A DNA stretch of 64,000 bases from Chamaea fasciata. Taxonomy: Eukaryota; Chordata; Aves; Passeriformes; Sylviidae. The notes under the pieces are model-generated. The model searched no databases and was not told the DNA's origin. It worked only from the letters and a program-made list of their open reading frames with translations. The DNA lies in NCBI GenBank assembly GCA_029207755.1, contig JARCOQ010000016.1, positions 6,248,501 through 6,312,500 on the forward strand, read 5' to 3'. Positions 1-13,075 of this stretch are shown piece after piece. Made by a program: the position numbers and the translations under genes. Every line of letters begins with the position of its first letter. Position 1 is the first letter of the stretch.

Positions 1-99
1 AGGGAGCTGTTCAGGGAAGCATTTGCAGTAAGAGAGAAACTGTGTAAGGAAGAAGAAAAAAGGCATGAAGAAGAGCAATTTGAAGACAGTAACAAGAAT

Positions 100-143
100 T
101 AAAGTTAGGTCCTAACACTGGTTTGTGTTAGGACCTAACTTTA
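100..143. repeat. Perfect 19-bp inverted repeat (hairpin), 6-base loop
   Basis: The left arm (100-118) reads TAAAGTTAGGTCCTAACAC. The right arm (125-143) is its exact reverse complement, separated by TGGTTT. Each arm also contains a 13-base near-palindrome, GTTAGG-T/A-CCTAAC, so the arms are near-direct repeats of each other too. The function is unknown. It could be the core of a small non-autonomous element, a structured intronic RNA, or a recent local inversion-duplication. Confidence 0.9.
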
Positions 144-3100
144 TATAACTACAATATCTGAAAGAAAATTATGTGTGGGAAGTTTAAACACAGGATTTGA
201 TGCTGCACCACCACAGATTGCTCAGCAGCTCCTTTTAGAGGCTACTGATTAGTGCAAGCCGGGATGGGCGCTGGCTGACCCTTCCAGGAATCCCAGCAAC
301 CATCCAGCAGGAAGGCACCGCGCTCACACCGTGACAGCTGAGCAGAAATCAGCGCTCCAGCAACCACACGGGCAAACCGAAAACAAAATGTGAAAATGAA
401 ACGACTTGCAATTAACAAGGTTGAGGAGTTAAGAGAGGCCGACAGTCCCTAATCAATCTCTTGCTGCCTGGCCTGCTCCACCGATGAGCCCCATTGTTAG
501 TTTTGATTGTGTGTGCAGGAGCGTGAGGCGGCGGCTGGAAGAATAGCTCTCCATCAAAACTGTGATTTCCTTCTCCCCTCGAGACTCATCAAGGGTGAAG
601 AGGAGGAGAGGGGAGAAGATAGAGATACAAAAAGAAACAAACAGCTAGAACAGGCTTTGCTCCAAGAGACTCTGCTAGGTTCCTGGAATAACTGAAACTG
701 CAGGTATGCCAAGAATGTGGACTCAAGAATCACAGCTTCCATCAGTGCTGACAGCTTCAAGATGAAACAAGAGCACTCAGGAGAATAAAAGTAATCCCCG
801 CATTAACCATCTTGCTTATTCTGAGCTGCACATCATTCACCAGCGTGCCCTGGCCAGACTGGTACTCAGACTGTGCTGGAATCTCAGCAGACCAGACTCT
901 CTCTGCACGTTTAACCACACAAGTTTTGCCTCTCCCTTTCAGCCAGCAGTTTGTCAGCATCCCTTTGTGTTTGAAAAACACCCTCCAAGTTCTTTCCTAT
1001 TCAATTCAGTCTCATTTCCCTCCTGAAGAAAAGAGAATTAAACTATTGTATCTTGTGCAGACTGCTGCCCTATTGTGTTTTACACACCTGGTCAATACAA
1101 AAGCAAGAGGACAGAGAGGTACCCAAGCCATTGGGCAAGCTAAGGAGGACTGGGCTTCAGGGTGGTGTCTGTCCTTCCACCACACCTTTCTTCCATTCAA
1201 AGGAAAGAAGTATCCCATATCCTTTTTACACCCTTATGTTCAGCCTCTGCACCCACAGTGATCTGCATCAGGACCAAGTGCTCACTTTTCAGGTGGCCCT
1301 GGAGTTTGATAGTTACAGATCCCCTTACACATCTGCAAACTAATTCTGTATTTAACTCCTTAAAGAGGTGTGCAAAGGCAGCGTGTGCACAGCAGCTTTG
1401 CACAGCTTTTTAACTCATCAGGCTGTAGAAAAGCTGTTGATTTTACTTGGTTTTATGACTGTGTTACAAATCCAACAGGACACCAATAAAGGTTTTATTT
1501 TGCAGCAGGAAGTGCCAGCCCTGGATCAGGCCACATTCTCAAGCTATGTCAAGATGTTTGTGGTTTTGTTTGCTGTCTGGTATCCTGGGTATTCTCTCTC
1601 AAGGAACAGAGCCTATCAACCTGGGGATGCTCTTCAATGAACTACTGCTGCTGTTTGGGTTTTCATTTGAAAAATTTGACAGAAAATAACAACACGGGTG
1701 AGACCTGGAAGCAGAGAGAATTCTGTGCTCTGCAGGACTAAGCTCTGAGGATATAGAAAATATCTGCCCAAGGGCAGCCTTTTGGCCAGGATTATTTATG
1801 AGCTCAGACACATAACAAGACTGTGACACTGGACAGAGTTTGTCTGGTTTAACTTCCTTCCCAACCAATTTAGACTCAAATAATTTAGGCATGAATTACC
1901 AAGAAATCTGAGCACTCCTTTCTAAGAAAGTAGAAGAATCTGAAACCAGAAAGATTGCAAACATTGACAATTGCACAGGATCAGACTGATGACCTGTTCA
2001 GCCCAGGATCTTTTCAAAGTGAAGAGCTCGACATTCATGCTGCAATACTGGAAACAGTTTACCTGAAGCATCGAGAATAATCAAGAACAGATTGCTCCCT
2101 CTTCTTCAGTCAAGTCTTTATTCCCATTTCCAAAGGATGGACTTGAATGTTGCCAAGTACAGAAACAGCAAAATCATTTGTATACCCAAAAGCCAAAAAC
2201 TAAGCAGCATGAAGGGGAATTCTCTTCCTAACCTCTACACTCTATAGTAAGGAGTTGCCTTTACACCTCCAAGCAGAGAACTCTGAATGTCCCTCCTTAG
2301 AGTAATGTACATATTTAATGTAAAACTAGATGTTATTATTTTTCCACCAAGATATCCTAACTCTTTAGAAAATGCAGTGGCCTCCTGCTCTCAGTACTTT
2401 CTTGAAGCCATAGGGTCTATCAAATAAAAGGATTTCTACTCTTTTTCTTTTAAATTGATTGACTTCAAATGCTTTGGCTGGGACTGTGTCCTTAGGCACA
2501 CAAAAAGGAAAAAAAGCCTGCGATTTAATTTCTTTCCACTGTTTGTTCATTTGTACAAGTGTCTCCAAATCATCTCCTCTTCAAATTTGACCAGCCTTTC
2601 TGTTTACTGAAGGACTTTCTTCGTCTGAAACAATTGTCATTGCCTTTCTAAAGACCTCATTTCCTTACTCCCATTCAGGACCCAGGCAGAGACAAGGATA
2701 AACAGCACAATGTACAACTGGCCAGGCAATGACAGCCTGATTTGTCACCTCCTCATTCCGAGCCGTTTAAGCTGATCCAGAGGCTCCCCAGCAATGTTGG
2801 CTTGTTTTAACAGGTATCTTTAATGGCTTGTTACAAAGGGAGCTGAGGCAGTTCCTGGATATCTGACGGGTGGGCTGGTCCAGACACACCAGTGAAGCAT
2901 CACACGGAACACGAAGTCTGTGCCATGGCTGGACACATCTAATGGAGCAGCAACAGGAATGGAATACAAAACTGTCAAGTGCCCCAGGAGCTACAATGCA
3001 TTACAGCCCACAAAAACATCATCAGAATCTAAACTCCTGGTGAGGCGTCTGTAACAGCCTTTCCACAGCGTTTAATTGAAACAATAAAAAGGAGCAAACA

Positions 3101-4655
3101 AACGGGAGCGAGCTGTGAAGCCCGAGATGTGCCTTCCTGCCCACGCACTCACAGAGGGGCTGAAAATCACTGGGACACCCTTCAAGCTGATGAGCTCATC
3201 TGTTGCACCGATAGGGATCACCAATAAATACTGGTATGGTTTCATTGGAATTCAGTGCTCATTTATAGATGCAGTCATTGACATTCCCAGCACAGCACTG
3301 TGATTAACCCTTTCACTGGAGCTGTAATCCCAATTAATGCAAACTGGCTGGACACATACAGCAGGTAGATAATAAGCTCCACTATAGTAACAGCACACCT
3401 TGGCCAGGAAAATCAAGCATATCTTTCATCTTAATTTAGCTTTGAAGGGGTTACATTACAGGAGCTTCTATTGCATCCCTCACTTAAAATTAAATGCCAC
3501 CAGCAGTGCTACTGAAATATCCTTTTAAAGTTTACAGCTGAACTACAGAAGCTTGTAAAGTGCCAAGGGACTTCTCTGGTTTAATTATATAGACCCTGTT
3601 CCATAAACTGCTCGAATAGAATAAATACAAATAGCATCCATGCTTTGTGACCTCTCTGGGTTAATGAAATGCACACAAACACCCACAGTCTGCTACGGCT
3701 CAGAAATTTCACAGCATAAACACACAACCCTGCTGGAAGCTGTAGTCAGGATTCAAGCCTCCATACATACATGAGAACCAGCTGCCTGGACTCAGCAAGG
3801 AAATAATTTGTTGTTTATATTCTACTACTATTCAAAGCTGCAGTCAGTGGGAATTGCCTGGGATTTACTGAACAGGGAATAAGAGTCAGAATTGTTCTTG
3901 TTCATGTTGTAATTAGCAAATCTGCTCCTCTTGTCCAGAGAGGTGGTGAGGTAAGAGAGGCTGAGGAATTCCAAGAATCAATGACCCACCCTTGGCTCTA
4001 AGAAATGTGAGATCTCTACTTGGTGACACTCACCTCAATCCTTGGGACATACTTGGGAATAAACACTCGAGCGAAGAAGAGAAAGCAAAATGAATGTGTA
4101 GAGAGAGAGAAATCTGTACTTTAGCATCCCCCCTCCCGCATATAAATTATTTACATTGCCATTTCACCAAGGAGAGTTTCCTTCTACCAGAGACAAGCTC
4201 CTGAGCTGCCAGCCAGTTCTCATTCATGTGGCCAGCATACAATTTTCCCACATTTTCTTAACTTTCTCCAAGCATGCCATCTCTCCTGTGGTGCAGAAAA
4301 AGCTGCAACTTATACTGTCCAGACATGGCATCCATCAGACATCTCCAGGAGTCTGCTGAAGTTTCATTCATTGAATATTTAACACTACAGGTGTGAGCAC
4401 ATATCTCTGGAGGCGTTAGAGCAGCACTGCACCATCTCAACAGAGAACTGTTTTCAGGATTCAATGGCAGCACCTTAAAACCAACAGAATTATTCTTTTC
4501 CCTGGGCACTGAACTTACTTTAGTTGCTGCCATGTGCCTGACGTCATCCAGAACTCTCCTAAGGCAAATCAATATGACTGTTTTGGGGATATTTTCCTAG
4601 TTTTACTAAAGATCCTAGGTGCTGTGTTATACACGCCCTCACTTGCTTTATTTGG

Positions 4656-4662
4656 TTTTTTG

Positions 4663-4693
<31 letters not shown>

Positions 4694-4695
4694 TT
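4656..4695 (+). repeat. (TTTTG)n microsatellite
   Basis: Tandem TTTTG units run for about 40 bases, ending in a T run. Read on the transcribed (minus) strand this is CAAAA. Confidence 0.95.
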
Positions 4696-5648
4696 CCTGA
4701 AGCACTAAAGTTACAGAACAGGAAAACCTTTGTCCTGTTATGTAGAGAAACAATCTTGCAGCCATCCACAGGTGGCACAGAGCTGTAGGTCTGCAGAAAC
4801 AGAACCTTCCCATTTCCTGCTTGTAGAGTTCCCTCCTGTACTGGACATCTCCAAACCCCTTCCTAAAGGAGATTTGCCCTAGGGAGGATCAGTGGGAGGT
4901 AGGTATGATTTTAAGTGCTGTTGTGTTTGCGGAGAAGAAGAAAGTCCTCCCACTGACCTGTAAACTTGTGTTGTTAGCACTTGAACCAGTCTAAAGACAG
5001 GATTTAACATCTTGGTGACTTCTAATGTCACATTTCAGCTCTCTAATGCTTTGCCAGCTGGAAGAAAACACAGCAGAAAAACAGCCCCTCTCTCAAGGCA
5101 CAACCTCACAGCCCACCCAGCCAGACCAGAAGACAGAAGACAGACTGTTATTGCTACTCATCTGTGCCGTTCACATAAATGGCACTTCACACACACCAGG
5201 ATGAGTTGCTGCTCGAAAGGGATTCCAATTTACATAAAGACAAGATGATGACACGCAGACAAGCTAGAGGATGGTAAAAAAACATAGGGGCATATATCTC
5301 ATACTGAAGTAATGATGAGCCTTGATGGTTACATAAGGTTTTATTACTGCGGCATATAACTGATAATATAAAAAGGTGAAGTGCCAGGCCAGATGCCTGG
5401 GGTATTATGCATATATAGTCTCCTCTCTTTACTCCAGACTTTGATATATAAGTGGGAGAACAGATGTCAACCCTCCTACTTTTTAACAGAGGAAAGGATC
5501 TTTACTTCCCTCACGAGGAACACTCTGCCACGTAGCAGGGGGCAGTGATTTTTCCAGCCTAATCACCGAGAAAGAGCAAATACACCCTGGCACGTTGAAA
5601 ACCACGAACCCAAAGGAGCAAGGTGCAGGCAGGGGTGCACAGACCTAC

Positions 5649-5839
5649 CTTGAAAAGCAGGCAGTCCCCCTGGTGCTCGGCGTAGATGGAGCTGAGCCTG
5701 TACTGGTTCTCCGTGGTGATGTCGATCTGGTAGCCCGTGAGTGTGTAGCACACCTTGCGGAACTCCTGGATCTTGGTCTGGAAAACTTCCTTCAGGCGCT
5801 GGTTTTTCAGTTCTGCACTCTCCACTTGCCTCTTCAGCT
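5649..5839 (-). CDS. MAD1L1: MAD1L1 penultimate-region exon: RLK motif and start of C-terminal domain
   Basis: This exon encodes two bases plus 63 codons of MAD1. Reading begins (E)[18 protein letters not shown] and ends GDCLLFK, aligning without gaps to human MAD1 from about residue 603 to 666. It covers the last coiled-coil helix and the first strands of the RWD-like C-terminal domain. That domain docks on phosphorylated BUB1 and supports kinetochore recruitment and checkpoint signalling. The BUB1-binding triplet Arg-Leu-Lys (human 617-619) is intact in NQRLKEV. The strand segment [15 protein letters not shown] is identical to human as recalled. The acceptor is a pyrimidine tract ending TTAACCCAG. 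The donor is CAAG/GTAGGT in phase 0. The remaining 52 or so residues of the protein must lie in a further exon below position 1. I found no match for it between 1 and 5648. Confidence 0.97.
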
Positions 5840-8800
5840 CTGGGTTAAGGGAAGAAAACGGGCACTTTCTTATACGTCACCGGCGCTGAGCCCCCCTTGT
5901 GCTGTACTTACAGTGCTAGCCAAACGGAGTGAATTGAAAAGGTTAATTAAAAAGTGAATTAAGCAGGCAGAGTGAAGGAAAAAGCAAGCTGGATGGTTTT
6001 CCTCCTGGCCCCAGCAGACCAAAAGATAGCAAACTGGGGAGTAAGGAAAACAGACATGTCTTGGTGGGATGGATTTTTCTTTTGCTCAGCCAGTCTTTTA
6101 ACAACAGGCTAGAAAAATTCAGAGCTATAGCATCCATTTCCCCAGCTGCACAGGTCCTGTTTTCTACACGGAACCCAAGAGAAGGGTGTTCCTCTACACA
6201 AAGCAACAAAGTGGAAAAATGGCCCAAAATACGCCTCTGTGTGGTTGCATCAGGAGGAAGCTGCCTGCAAGGGAAACCTCCTCCAGTGGAGGAGATTTGA
6301 GGTAAGTGCTTTGATCTCAAATTGACACACTGTTTAGGAATCCCTCAAGGTTTGGGAAGGGGCTTTTATTGTGATAAAGAGCCTGCAGAGCACCTCTGCC
6401 TCTTTGCATTTGCTACCTTAAGTGGACTAGTCCCTATCATAGAGGTCCTGGGAGACTGCCTGCCACTCACCCTGTGTTTTACTGCTACAAAGGGAGCTGC
6501 CAGTACTGTGAATCCTTCAAGAGGATACACAACAATTACCATGAATCTTTCACCCAAGGTGCCTTCTGAGTAATTAAACCTCGATTTATCATCCCATTAA
6601 TTACAGAGATTGGCTTTACTTTAATATACGCTAGAGATGTTTCCCAAGTCAGCCTGTTTTATCAACACTGCAGTCCAGGGTTAGGAAAAATCCTGACTCT
6701 TTCTAACAGCAAACAAATAGACTTCCTCAGTCGAAAACCTCTTTGTCATTCTGAGGTTTAAGGCTTTGTGCTGTGATCAGAGACATAATTGCAGCATTTG
6801 TAGCCCATATGTCTTTAGTTCAGCTAGCTCGGGTCCAGCAGTAGGACAGCAGGAACTTCAGAGCAAGGTGACTGCTGGAATATGAGGAATGTTTTTGGCT
6901 GGGTGTATAGAGCCCATACTAAAACATCATCGCTTCCCAAGTGAGCTGGAAGCTTTTTAGCTTGAGTACTTGCTGGAAAGTGTTTCCATTGGCCTCCCAG
7001 GCACAGTGCAGGGAGGATGTAGGATGGAAATGCAAGGCCATGGACTTGCCAGTGACATTCACCTCTGAGCAGCTGCAGGCACACCAGGAGAATGCCAGTC
7101 ACCTCTCATCTCCTGTACTGCTTTGGTTAGGCACTGTGGGTGGAACAAAAGGATAATTCAATGTGTTAAATTAAAGTGCCTTAAATGTCACTGAGGATGC
7201 CCCTGCTCAGAAGTACTTTGGCCTTAATCCAACTCAGTTTAATCCCCAGGTAAGGACAGGAACTCTTTAATGGTTAAAGAGAACTACATGTCCCTTTATT
7301 TCTGAGTGAGAGCATCCACCCAGGGAGAGTTAACAATGGCCAGCTCCTTACTTCAGCTAACCCAGCTCCACCTTCCTGAGCCGTTTCTGATGGTGATGTA
7401 CAAGCAATGATTGCCTTTACTCTGGGCATCCCCCAGCTGCATCCTGCTTTATGAAGGGGAGCAAACCAGTCATGGGGAACATCACCAGTTGGTTCATTAA
7501 AACCCTGCTATACAGGGAACCCCACAATTGTAGGGGGATGTAAAATAAGTACAGAATATCCAGACCACCCTTAATGGCCCAAAGGGTTGTGTCTTACACA
7601 GAGTCCCTTCTCATGAGCTCAAAAAGGCTCTTTTCTGACCACCCACCTTCCCACTCACTGCAACTCATCAATGTGTGATTAACTCAACCCTTCTCTGGAT
7701 TATTACAACCCTTTCCCCATCATCTCATCTGGGACTGGTCTTTGATTAATCAAGTAATCAGCCTCTGAAATTGGGAGGTTAATGGGTGGCTCTGACCTGG
7801 ATATTCTCAGTTTTCATTCAGCTATGCAGCTGTTAAGGACAAAATCCTATATATATGAAAGTAAAAATTCAGTGACCACACTGCAGTGGTAAATAACATT
7901 TCGTCACTGTCAGAGACAGCCCTGCCTTTAATATATTGCCCATGTCCAACAGCAATATTTTTTTCCCTAATAAATGCAGCCTAGCCTTGGAAAAGTAAAT
8001 CTGCCTCTTCCTACTGCATCTCAGAGGTTGCCTTTCCCAACTTTTATAACCTTGGAGGTGGATGGCACCCTAATTCATTAACTCCTTGAACAGCTTTCGT
8101 TATTCATGAAGAGTTAGTGCCTTTCCCACTGTTTTGTCTCTCAGACTTGGTCCTGCCAATGGCCACCACGAGCATCCTCACCCCCACCCTGGCCTAATTA
8201 AACAACCCTCTGACTCTGCAACAGCAACTAAGTGATGGCAACTGCTTCCCTCCACAACCCTCGGGGTGAGAAAGGGAAAACTTTGACTACAATCAGTCTT
8301 TTATGCAAGAAATCTGGGGCTTTCCAGTGTAACTGAAGTACCAGGGAGCCTTCACCCCCGGCTGCGTGCCCTTGCCGCCTCCCGCTGCTGCTCCTGGCCC
8401 TCTTTCCAGAGCCTGCGGCAGTGTTGGTGTCCTGGCTGGAGGAATTCATCTGCATGAAAAACCTTCCCTGCTCGTTAGAGATGCCTCGTGTTAGCCACTG
8501 GCACAAGGTGCTGAACTCGGGAGCCGCTAATGTCAATGCAGCTGAATGTGCCAGTGCCAGCCAGGGGTGGGATAAAGCCTTGTCATCCCTTCGTGACTCC
8601 ATTAGCAACTGCCCAACAGGGCTCCTGGAGCTTACGGACAGAGCAGGAAGAAACCCAGGCAGGCACAGGGACACAGTAGGAATGCCTGAACTTGCAGCTG
8701 CCCCCGGTGAAAGGTCCACTGAACCCTGACTGTAAAACAGAGATTGCTCTTCCTTTACGCCCAATTAAGCCGCAGTCCTCAGCAGCGCGGCTACAGCCCG

Positions 8801-9956
8801 GCTGGTGCCTCCCTCCTGCAGTGTTTATCCCCTGGGAACAATTCAACCCGGGGCTGTGCCTGGTTTAACTCAGGACAGCACTCAGCACTGTGACTGCTCC
8901 CCTGCTTTCCGCTGTGGGATCTGCTGACACAACCAAGAAAGCACACCGTGAGCAGGATCCATGGAAGAGTGACTTCAGCCGAAGGTAAACTGAGACTTGA
9001 GAGAAGTGAGATGGGAAACCCCACTGCTGAAACAAAGCCATTCAACGTGTCCTAAGATATCTTTCATACCTTTCCGCCATAGTTCTGCAGGAAAGAAGCA
9101 TCCTGCAGGTTCTGTGCGATACCAGCCAGCCCCAGGCCAAGGTCTCAGACACCTTGGGGTGTCTAAAATGGCAAAGAATGTCTATTTTTAGGGTGCCTAT
9201 GGAGCCTCTCTGCACCATGGATCTGTCCAAGTACAGACCTGGCACCACAGATTCCTTGCACCCAGCCAGCAGGACAGCAGCATATGCACAGACCTGGGGG
9301 CAGTAATTAATCTTTCTAATATATCCCCCATCAAGTGAAGATGTTAAGCTAAAAGGCAGCTCATTGTTTGCTCTGCATCTGAATTCAGAGCTGTGAAAAC
9401 GCTAATTCTTAAGCCTCACCTAATACCGCTAATTCCCGCCAAACTTCTAGCACAGTCAGGAAAAACTGATTTAAAAGTCATCACTTGCACAGAGTGCAAC
9501 TCAGCTGTTTCAGAACAGTGTTTAAGGCACAGCCACAGAGGCCATGGAACAGAGGGAGATCCTTTTGGGATGAGTCAGGTGCAGAGCACTGATGTGTCCA
9601 CTCCTTTTATCAACCACCCACAGAAAACCGAACATCTTGATCCACTCAGATCCTTCCCAATGTTTGGAGAATTAGGTTTAATTACATCTTTAAAAGACAG
9701 TATTTGAAAACTAGAATCTCTGTATTTAGAGAAGCTGTTTGAGTTCCTGTATTTGACCTTGTTCCACTTGCACAACACAGGTGAGAGAAGTTGCAGAGGC
9801 CATGGATGGGGAAAGTCACACCACAAACAGCCTTCATCCCAAAGAAGGGAAGCCAAAGCATCTCCAAGTTTATGAAACAAATAAGAACTGAGAAAATAAG
9901 CATGAGGTTACACAGGCCATGGCTTGGTTGGGGGTAATGACTGGCCTGAAAACAAG

Positions 9957-9985
9957 AACAACAACAACAACAACAACAACAACAA
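9957..9985 (+). repeat. (AAC)n microsatellite
   Basis: About 9.7 uninterrupted AAC units. Open frames through it (poly-Thr, poly-Asn or, in antisense, poly-Cys) are artefacts of the repeat. Confidence 0.97.
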
Positions 9986-11758
9986 AGAGAACAGAGAGAA
10001 CAGGAAAATATACAGAAATACTGTCCCATCTCCTTTGTATTCAGGCCGAGAGTATGTACAAAAAGTTGCCTGTCCTGAAGAGTTTGATGTGGAAAAAATA
10101 TCCTCGCTGAAAAAAAAAAATCATGAATCTGTTAAAGAAAATTTATATTGCCAAATGATTAATTCCTCCTAATGATACCGCTTCTTGAAACACCTTGTAT
10201 TTTCACACACTTACATTGACTTTAATGAATAATTCAAACTATTTTGGATAAATAAATAAAATATGAGTTGGGCTTTTTTGGTCTCATATTGGAAATGTCA
10301 CTGCTTTTTATTCCATTGCTTTGACACTTCTTACATCTGAAACTGTTCAGAGCAGCCTGGAAATACCACAGCTTTGGCTCTTGCTCCAAGTTCAGCCAGG
10401 TCAATCAATAACAATATCAGTCTCTACACCAAAGCAAACCAAATTCACACTTAGCCTTTTCCTCAGGGAAAAAGGAGGAAACAATGTGACTCTGAGCATG
10501 CCAAAAGTGGCATGAAATTAAACGTATCACTAGTCTTTTCCAGGAAAATACGAATTTGTTCTGCCCATCCTCAAAGATGCCACAAGCCATGTAGCTGCAT
10601 TAATTCAGCTGCAATCCCAGCTAATACATATCTCTCTCAGAAAGGCCTGCAGTCCTTTCGAACTCTCCATTAAAGGTTACTTTCCCCTCAGTAACATGTT
10701 TGGGGGTCACTCACTCAAACACAGAGAGGATAAAGTATTTACACATCAATTCCTGTCCCTGCTGACCCTGCCAGGGTACCTCAAGACAGATGCCACCCAA
10801 CTGTGCTATGGAGAATGCTGCATTTTCACCAGCCCTGCTTTACTTAAACAAGAGATGGCTTAAATTTTGTTTCCAGCTTACAGAAGGGATGCCAGAAGCA
10901 CCTTGTTCACACAAGGTCCACAATGGGAAGAGGATGGGAAGAGGAAACACTATTTTCTCAGTTCCAAGCAGCAAGGCACAATTACATTTATTCTCCCCCA
11001 TCTACTGCCATGCAGTGGCACTCCTGAATCACTCCCCTGCACCCCCAAACTGATACTGAATCACTCCAGCCATTGCAGCTCCGTCCTTCCCATCTGACCC
11101 TTTGCACCTGGGGCCCTTCCAGTCACTCCCGTGCTCAAACCCTGAGCTGAAATTTTCTTTGCCAGCCTCACTTTATGAGGAGCAGTGTCTGAAAAAGAGT
11201 TCTGTGATATTCTGTGAAGGGCACAACATAAAAATAAATTGTATCGTGTTAAATAAAGGCTAATAGGAGAAGAGCTGAACATTTTCTGATGTAGGCAAGT
11301 TTACGACCATTGCTTTTGAGAAATAAAATTCACTTTGCTAGATTTTATAGGCGTGTTTTATGCCCTGGGGGAGTGGGACCACGCAGCCCCACACCACCCC
11401 TACTCGACCTTACAGTCTGGCAGCCTCACGCTGCTCCCTGCAAGACTTGAAATTTGTGACATTACAGCCATGAATTATAACTTTTCTTGAAGGTAAAAAC
11501 AGTTTTATATTCAACAGACTGCGCTGGCTGTTCAATTTGAAACCTAAGTGGTATTTATTTGATCAGTCAACATTGGTTTATTTTTAAACTGTGTATGTAC
11601 CATATGGTTCAATGCACCTCCCAGCCCCCTCCTCTAGCCACCAGCTTGCCCTTCCAGCAGCTCTGGGGAGAGTTTTCAAAGGCAGCACAGCACAAGGAAA
11701 GGTCTCCACCACCATGACCAGCTGCAGCTCTTGCACTGCCCAAGAACTCTCCACTAAG

Positions 11759-11772
11759 AAAAAAAAAAAAAA
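11759..11772 (+). repeat. Poly-A run
   Basis: A run of about 14 A bases in unique intronic DNA. Confidence 0.9.
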
Positions 11773-11996
11773 TTTCCCAGATGTTTCTCTTCACTGAAGA
11801 TGGTTGGCTGAAGGCCCCATTTCAAACAACCCTTTACAAAGGTACCCTTTCTTGGAAAGAAGTCCATAATTAACTATCCTCTGGTAACTTGCAGAAAATA
11901 GCAGAGGACACTGGAAGGGTAAGGTGAGAGCAGCAGGATACTGAGGACCAAAGAGAGGAAGCTGTGGAAAAGCATGAACTCTTTCTTGCAGTACCT

Positions 11997-12013
11997 ACAC
12001 ACACACACACACA
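11997..12013 (+). repeat. (AC)n microsatellite
   Basis: A short uninterrupted AC repeat of 17 bases. Confidence 0.93.
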
Positions 12014-12969
12014 GAAGATGGGTCAAGATCAAGTAAAGGGTGATTTTTTCTTCCTTTTGCTAAGACTGAGATTACAACACCAAATTGCAAATCTCACAAG
12101 CACACCTGAATTTGGCCAGTGAATCATCACTGAGCAAAAGGTTCTCTCAGGGCATCCCAGTCTGGGCACTGCTTGGAGCTTTCTCTGTCTTTCTTTTCCT
12201 TGTTGGCAGAGCTGCTTTGGAGTGGGGGCAGGCAGAAAACAAGGGGGTTTTTGGAAGCTCAGCTCAGTTTCTCAGCCACCCCTGCAGTTGTTCTCAGTGT
12301 TGTGTGAAGAGACCCTGGGTACCACTAAAATCTGTAATGATGTGAGCAGCCTGCTTGCAGCAATACAGAACTCAGTGGGGATGGAAACACACACCCCAGA
12401 CACAGCAGAAATTAACCTCAGGAGAACTATTTATTGCCTAAGATGGACTTCATCAATTACCATGATATGGCACAAACAGTTTGGAAATTAGGGTGGTCAC
12501 ACTGGTCATAAATTGTGACCCAAGCAGGAAGACATCTCCCTCCACCTCCCAAATGATGATTAAAGTCTGCCAGCCACATTTCCCTTCCACACGGCAATTA
12601 CAGCCCAACAGCACTTCTCAGAACAAAGTGATGTCAGCCAGAGCTGCAGTTTTGGATTAATTTTGGATGCAAAAAATAGCCTCACCTTAAAAACACAAAT
12701 ATACTGTGTCACTTCAGTTTACAGGAAAGTACTTAACTTCTGCTTCTAGACCTAGCCAGCAAATCTCAGGCATAAGTCTTCCAGCCTATATGTTTCTCAG
12801 GTAATCTATTTTGGGGTCCAAAAAAAATTCAGTGGGAGTTTTCATGGGCTGCAGCTCAGGGCAGTCAGGTAGCAAAAAACAGGGGCATAACTTGTATCAC
12901 TTCTCAGATGGAGAATCACTTCTCCACTAAGTTGCTTCCAAGAAAAAGAATGTTTTGAAACCACTCAAG

Positions 12970-13075
12970 TGTCTAATGAAAAGATTAATCCTAAGAACGA
13001 TATAATTAACATATATAATATGCATTGTTAATTAGACAGGGTGGTCTGCAAAAGCATCTAATAGATTAATTTATC
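12970..13075. promoter_or_regulatory. Candidate enhancer: homeodomain-word cluster
   Basis: Within about 105 bases there are TCTAATGA, GATTAATC, ATAATTAAC, TTAATTAG and GATTAATTTAT. This is far denser than the flanking intron. Clusters of TAATTA/ATTA words typify vertebrate developmental conserved elements, but conservation cannot be judged from one sequence. Confidence 0.3.
13003..13034. repeat. 9-bp perfect inverted repeat, AT-rich
   Basis: TAATTAACA at 13003-13011 is mirrored by TGTTAATTA at 13026-13034 around a 14-base AT-rich spacer. Both arms contain TAATTA-type homeodomain words, so a paired binding site is as plausible as an RNA hairpin. Confidence 0.8.

Larger units (their letters stand above)
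1..5648 (-). other. MAD1L1: Downstream MAD1L1 intron, partial
   Basis: Starting at the GTAGGT donor at 5648-5643 on the minus strand, this sequence is the beginning of the intron after the RLK-motif exon. The intron continues beyond position 1. No match was found to the terminal residues of MAD1 (the end of the RWD domain), so the last exon is outside the window. Apart from the hairpin at 100-143 and a (TTTTG)n tract at 4656-4695, it appears to be unique intronic DNA. Confidence 0.85.

Noticed and set aside
5595..5957. 120-codon plus-strand frame over the 5.7-kb exon
   Set aside because: It is the antisense shadow of the MAD1L1 exon.
8228..8764. 178-codon minus-strand frame
   Set aside because: It lies in a GC-richer patch where stops are rarer. 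No recognisable domain, splice context or coding periodicity was seen.
9919..10172. Open frames with poly-Thr or poly-Asn and an antisense poly-Cys frame
   Set aside because: They are direct products of the (AAC)n microsatellite.
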